This document shows, piece by piece, positions 7,623 through 11,183 of a DNA stretch of 11,183 bases. The position numbers and the translations under genes are program-made. Every line of letters starts with the position of its first letter. The first letter of the stretch is position 1. The notes beneath the pieces were generated by a model that worked only from the letters and a program-made list of their open reading frames with translations, was not told the DNA's origin and made no database searches. This DNA comes from Pseudomonadota bacterium (GTDB lineage: Bacteria; Pseudomonadota; Gammaproteobacteria; Steroidobacterales; Steroidobacteraceae), in assembly GCA_021780395.1 (NCBI GenBank), contig JAJXYU010000200.1, positions 1 through 11,183 on the forward strand, read 5' to 3'.

Positions 7623-10600
7623 ACATCCCGGCGGTGTTCATCGAGCGCCCGGTCGCGACGACGCTGCTCGCGATCGCGATCGCGCTCGCGGGCGTGCTCG
7701 CGTACTTCCGCCTGCCGGTCGCGCCGCTGCCGAGCGTGACCTACCCCGTCGTCGTCGTCGAGGCCCACATGGCCGGCGCGAGCCCCGACACGATGGCCTC
7801 GACGGTCGCCGAGCCGCTCGAGCGGCGACTCGCGACGATCGCCGGGGTGACGGAGCTCACCTCGATGAACTCGGTCGGCGCCTCGCGGATCATCGTGCAG
7901 TTCGCGGTCGACCGGGACATCAACGGCGCCGCGCGCGACGTGCAGGCGGCGATCCAGGCGACGCGCGCGGACCTGCCGACCACCCTGCGCAACAACCCGA
8001 CCTACCGCGAGTACAACCCGGCGGACTCGCCGATCATCATCCTCGCATTGACCTCGAAGACGCTCACGCGCGCGCAGCTCTACGACTCCGCGAGCACCGT
8101 GATCCAGCAGCAGCTGTCGCAGATCGACGGCGTCGGCCGGATCCTGCTCGGCGGCAGCGCGCTCCCCTCGGTGCGCGTCGAGCTCGATCCGGACGAGCTC
8201 TCCGCCTACGGGATCGGCCTCGAGGACGTCCGCGCGGCGATCGCCGCGGCGAACGCCGACAGCGCGAAGGGCTACCTCGACCAGGGCAACCGGCGCTACG
8301 TCGTGGTGTCGAACGACCAGGCGACGAAGGCGGCCGATTACCGCAATCTCGTGATCGCATACCGCAACGGCGCGCCGGTCCACCTGCACGACGTCGCCGA
8401 GGTGGTCGACTCGAACGAGAACATCCGCAACGCCGGGCTCTACGACAACCACCCGACGGTCGGCGTGATCGTGTTCCCGCTGCCCGGCGCGAACATCATC
8501 GACACCGTCGACAAGATCAAGCGGATCCTGCCGTCGGTGGAGGCGACGCTGCCGCCGAGCATCCAGGTGCACGTCGCGATCGACCGGTCGCAGTCGGTGA
8601 AGGCGGCGGTGAACGACACCGAGCGCACGCTCCTGCTGGCGGTGATCCTCGTGATCGGCGTCGTGTTCGCGTTCCTGCGCTCGCCGCGCGCGACGCTGGT
8701 GCCCGCGGTCGCGCTGCCGCTGTCGATCGTCGGCTCCTTCGGACCGATGTACCTGCTCGGCTACAGCATCGACAACCTGTCGCTGATGGCGCTCACGATC
8801 GCGACCGGGTTCGTCGTCGACGACGCGGTGGTGGTTCTGGAGAACGTGGTCCGGCACATCGAGGCCGGCGTCCCGCCGCGCGAAGCCGCGATGCGCGGCA
8901 GCGCCGAGGTGAGCTTCACGGTGATCTCGATGAGTCTGTCGCTGATCGCGGTGTTCATTCCGATCCTGCTGATGCCCGGGATCGTCGGGAAGCTCTTCCA
9001 CGAGTTCGCGGTCACGCTGTCGATCGCGATCCTGATCTCGCTGGTCGTCTCGCTGACCGTGACGCCCGCGATGTGCGCGCACACGCTGCGCGGCGGCGCC
9101 GCGCTGCACTCGAGCGCGCGCTGGGCGGTCTGGACCGAGCGCGCGTTCGAGCGCTTCAAGGCCGCGTATTCGCGGTCGTTGACCGCGGTGCTCGACCATG
9201 CGCTGCTGGTCGGCGTGCTGTTGATCGCGATGGTCGCGCTCGACGTGGTCCTCTTCAGGGGTCTGCCGTCGACGTTCTTCCCCGAACAGGACGACGGGAT
9301 GCTGATCGGCCAGATCATCGCGGACCAGAGCATCTCGTTCCAGGCAATGGCGAAGAAGCTGCAGCAGCTGCAGGCGATCGTGCAGGCCGACCCGGCGGTC
9401 GCCTCCGTGATCGGCTTCACCGGAACCCAGGCGCTGAACACCGCGAACGTCTACGTGCGCCTCAAGCCGATCGCCGAGCGGCACCTGAGCGCGCAGCAGG
9501 TCGTCGCGCGGTTGCGCCCGGCGCTGCGGCGCGTATCCGGCGCGCGGCTGTTCCTGCAGGCCGTCCAGGACCTGCACATCGGCGGCCGGCAGTCCGCGGC
9601 GGAATATCAGTACACGCTGACCAGCGACGACACCGCCGCCCTCTACCAGTGGGTACCGAAGCTCGTCGCGGCACTCGCGCGGGACCGCGCCGAGATCACC
9701 GACGTGAACACCGACATGCAGCGCAACGGCCTGCAGGCCACCGTGCGCGTCGACCGCCGGACCGCGCGCCGCTTCGGCTTCGAGCCGAACCAGATCGACG
9801 ACGTGCTCTACGACGCGTTCGGCCAGCGCACCGTATCGACGATCTTCAACCCGTTCAACCAGTACTTCGTCGTGATGGAGGTCGCGCCCCGGTACTGGCA
9901 GTATCCGTCGATGCTGAAGCGGATCCGGCTCAGCACCGCGGCCGGCAACCCGAGCGGCACCGCGCAAAGCCAGGCGCCGTTCGGCACCGTGAGCGGCGCG
10001 GTCCCGTTCGCCGCGATCGCGGCGGGACGCGGCGGCGCGGCGGGCACCAACGCCCGCAACGCGAACGCCCAGGCGAACGCGGCGACCAACAGCATCGCGA
10101 ACAGCCGCGGCGGCGGCTCGACCGGCAGCGCGGACAGCACCGCGCCCGAGACGATGGTCCCGCTGTCGGCGATGGCGACGTTCGCGACCGGGCGCACCGC
10201 GACCGAGGTCAACCACCAGGGCGGCCTCGTCGCGGTCACCCTGTCCTTCAATCTGCCGCCGGGCGGATCCCTGAGCGGCGCCGCGTCCGCGATCGGCCGC
10301 GCGATGCGCCGGACCCAGATGCCGGCGTCGATCCGCGGCAGCTTCGCCGGCGCCGGCAAGGTCTATGCGGAATCGATGTCGGCGATGCCGCTGCTGATCC
10401 TCGCGGCGCTGGTCGCGGTCTACATCGTGCTCGGGATCCTCTACGAGAACACCGTGCATCCGATCACGATCCTCTCGACGCTGCCGTCGGCCGGCATCGG
10501 CGCGACGCTCGCGTTGCTGCTGTTCGGCACGCCGTTCTCGGTGATCGCGCTGATCGGGATCATCCTGCTGATCGGCATCGTGAAGAAGAATGCGATCATG

Positions 10601-10930
10601 ATGATCGACGTCGCGGTGCACGCCCAGCGCGAGGACGGGATCGACGCCAAGCAGGCGATCCACGATGCGGCGGTGCTGCGCCTGCGGCCGATCATCATGA
10701 CGACCGCCGCCGCGGTCGTCGGCGCGCTGCCGCTCGCGATCGGCTTCGGTCAGGGCGCCTCCCTGCGCCAGCCGCTCGGCATCACGGTGACGGGCGGGCT
10801 GCTCTTCAGCCAGGTCTTCACGCTGTACACGACCCCGGTGATCTACCTGTACCTCGACCGCTGGCGCAACCGGATGCGCGCGTCGATCGGACGCCTCGCC
10901 GGGCACGCCGACTCGGAGGTGAGCGCATGA
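7619..10930 (+). CDS. mdtC: RND multidrug efflux pump subunit, MdtC/MuxC type, with a low-complexity insert
   Basis: Second RND subunit, expected to form a heterotrimer with the MdtB-like protein and to carry much of the substrate path, as reported for E. coli MdtC. The GTG start at 7619 overlaps the mdtB stop (GTGA) and follows GGAAGG by six bases; the N-terminus NIPAVFIERPVATTLL matches MdtC. Family features: FDRDINGAARDVQAAI-like segment (here VDRDINGAARDVQAAI, about 99-114), TM4 with GFVVDDAVVVLENV and proton-relay pair D401-D402, RTVSTIFNPFNQY, MPASIRGSFAG, and IGIVKKNAIMM with K990 matching AcrB K940. At 1103 residues it is about 78 longer than E. coli MdtC (1025). Nearly all the excess is one Ala/Asn/Gly/Ser-rich insert at residues 773-844. 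The stop overlaps the next gene (ATGA). Confidence 0.96.
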   Translation: MNIPAVFIERPVATTLLAIAIALAGVLAYFRLPVAPLPSVTYPVVVVEAHMAGASPDTMASTVAEPLERRLATIAGVTELTSMNSVGASRIIVQFAVDRDINGAARDVQAAIQATRADLPTTLRNNPTYREYNPADSPIIILALTSKTLTRAQLYDSASTVIQQQLSQIDGVGRILLGGSALPSVRVELDPDELSAYGIGLEDVRAAIAAANADSAKGYLDQGNRRYVVVSNDQATKAADYRNLVIAYRNGAPVHLHDVAEVVDSNENIRNAGLYDNHPTVGVIVFPLPGANIIDTVDKIKRILPSVEATLPPSIQVHVAIDRSQSVKAAVNDTERTLLLAVILVIGVVFAFLRSPRATLVPAVALPLSIVGSFGPMYLLGYSIDNLSLMALTIATGFVVDDAVVVLENVVRHIEAGVPPREAAMRGSAEVSFTVISMSLSLIAVFIPILLMPGIVGKLFHEFAVTLSIAILISLVVSLTVTPAMCAHTLRGGAALHSSARWAVWTERAFERFKAAYSRSLTAVLDHALLVGVLLIAMVALDVVLFRGLPSTFFPEQDDGMLIGQIIADQSISFQAMAKKLQQLQAIVQADPAVASVIGFTGTQALNTANVYVRLKPIAERHLSAQQVVARLRPALRRVSGARLFLQAVQDLHIGGRQSAAEYQYTLTSDDTAALYQWVPKLVAALARDRAEITDVNTDMQRNGLQATVRVDRRTARRFGFEPNQIDDVLYDAFGQRTVSTIFNPFNQYFVVMEVAPRYWQYPSMLKRIRLSTAAGNPSGTAQSQAPFGTVSGAVPFAAIAAGRGGAAGTNARNANAQANAATNSIANSRGGGSTGSADSTAPETMVPLSAMATFATGRTATEVNHQGGLVAVTLSFNLPPGGSLSGAASAIGRAMRRTQMPASIRGSFAGAGKVYAESMSAMPLLILAALVAVYIVLGILYENTVHPITILSTLPSAGIGATLALLLFGTPFSVIALIGIILLIGIVKKNAIMMIDVAVHAQREDGIDAKQAIHDAAVLRLRPIIMTTAAAVVGALPLAIGFGQGASLRQPLGITVTGGLLFSQVFTLYTTPVIYLYLDRWRNRMRASIGRLAGHADSEVSA
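9935..10150 (+). other. Low-complexity insert within the MdtC-like pump (residues 773-844)
   Basis: Seventy-two codons rich in Ala, Asn, Gly, Ser and Thr replace a hairpin turn of about seven residues in E. coli MdtC (after KMFV, before IPLS) and a similarly short turn in the MdtB-like partner (LYLPTQ to VPLG). The flanks RYWQYPSMLKRIRL and VPLSAMATF align normally. By comparison with AcrB the site falls near the end of the DC subdomain, at the periplasmic docking end of the pump. The frame is open and codon use is normal, so this is a real protein segment and not a frameshift. It contains runs of Asn-Ala (ARNANAQANAATN) and a second VPFAAIA motif that echoes the VPLSAMA just after the insert. 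Confidence 0.8.
10915..10920 (+). promoter_or_regulatory. Ribosome binding site of the outer-membrane factor gene
   Basis: GGAGGT, a full Shine-Dalgarno match, lies inside the last mdtC codons six bases before the ATG at 10927. It is the strongest ribosome binding site in the window and supports that start. Confidence 0.75.
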
Positions 10931-11183
10931 AAACGGCTGGTCTTGCGGCCCTCGCGATCGGCGCCCTCGGCGCCCTGCTCGGCGGCTGTGCCGTCGGCCC
11001 CGCCTATCACCGTCCGGCGGTGGCCGTGCCGCGCCGCTACGCGGCGCTGGCGGGCTGGACCGCGGCGGCGCCCGCGGACGCCGCACCGAAGGGGGACTGG
11101 TGGACCGCGTTCCACGATCCGCTGCTCGATCGCCTGGAGCCCGAGGTCGCGGTGTCGAACCAGACCGTGCGCCAGGCGGTCGC
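10927..11183 (+). CDS. RND outer-membrane factor lipoprotein, NodT/OprM family (start only)
   Basis: Outer-membrane channel of the tripartite pump, cut by the right edge after 85 codons. The N-terminus is a lipoprotein signal peptide (MKTAGLAALAIGALGALLGGC) with lipobox L18-G19-G20-C21, so the protein should be lipid-anchored through C21. After it come CAVGPAYHRPAV, typical of NodT/OprM/CusC proteins, and the first conserved block GDWWTAFHDPLLDRL with a following VSNQTVRQAV helix. The ATG overlaps the mdtC stop (ATGA) and has GGAGGT six bases upstream, so translation is probably coupled. Having its own channel gene makes this operon like Pseudomonas muxABC-opmB and unlike E. coli mdtABC, which relies on TolC. 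The exact orthologue cannot be named from this fragment. Confidence 0.93.
   Translation, partial: MKTAGLAALAIGALGALLGGCAVGPAYHRPAVAVPRRYAALAGWTAAAPADAAPKGDWWTAFHDPLLDRLEPEVAVSNQTVRQAV

Noticed and set aside
9935..10150. A frameshift or assembly error explaining the odd segment in mdtC
   Set aside because: The reading frame is continuous, the flanks align to MdtC in the same frame, and the segment keeps the local codon bias, so it reads as a genuine in-frame insert.
7547..11086. A 1179-codon open frame antisense to mdtC
   Set aside because: Same composition artefact: Arg/Asp/His-rich, no motif, no ribosome binding site, fully overlapped by a pump gene with clear family motifs.

Overview
The window is a very GC-rich stretch of a bacterial chromosome (about 70% GC by eye, third codon positions almost all G or C). 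Every gene matches a proteobacterial family. The order glyA-nrdR-ribD and an MdtABC-type efflux operon followed by its own outer-membrane factor point to a GC-rich Gamma- or Betaproteobacterium. I cannot place it more finely from sequence alone.

Layout. Two divergent transcription units flank a 219-base intergenic region (3087-3305). To the left, on the minus strand and in transcription order, are an AcuC/histone-deacetylase-family gene (2112-3086), glyA (830-2083), nrdR (264-788) and the 5' part of ribD (1-267, running off the left edge). To the right, on the plus strand, is an RND efflux operon: mdtA-like membrane fusion protein (3306-4478), mdtB-like pump (4515-7622), mdtC-like pump (7619-10930) and the start of a NodT/OprM-type outer-membrane lipoprotein (10927 to the right edge).

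How the genes work together. The right-hand operon encodes a complete tripartite pump from inner to outer membrane, with two different RND subunits expected to form a heterotrimer, as in E. coli MdtBC and Pseudomonas MuxBC. Junctions are tight: 4-base stop/start overlaps join mdtB to mdtC and mdtC to the outer-membrane gene. The left-hand unit is mostly housekeeping: one-carbon supply (GlyA), control of ribonucleotide reductase (NrdR) and riboflavin synthesis (RibD). A consensus TATAAT sits exactly at the acuC stop codon, so glyA probably also has its own promoter.

The core content is ordinary. The parts most worth a second look are a roughly 70-residue low-complexity insert in the MdtC-like pump, which carries an in-frame partial duplication of the adjoining segment; a set of 10-base-phased CGTT repeats upstream of the efflux operon; and the embedded glyA promoter. 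I saw no RNA genes, CRISPR arrays, insertion sequences or phage genes. The very long antisense open frames opposite the pump genes look like composition artefacts.
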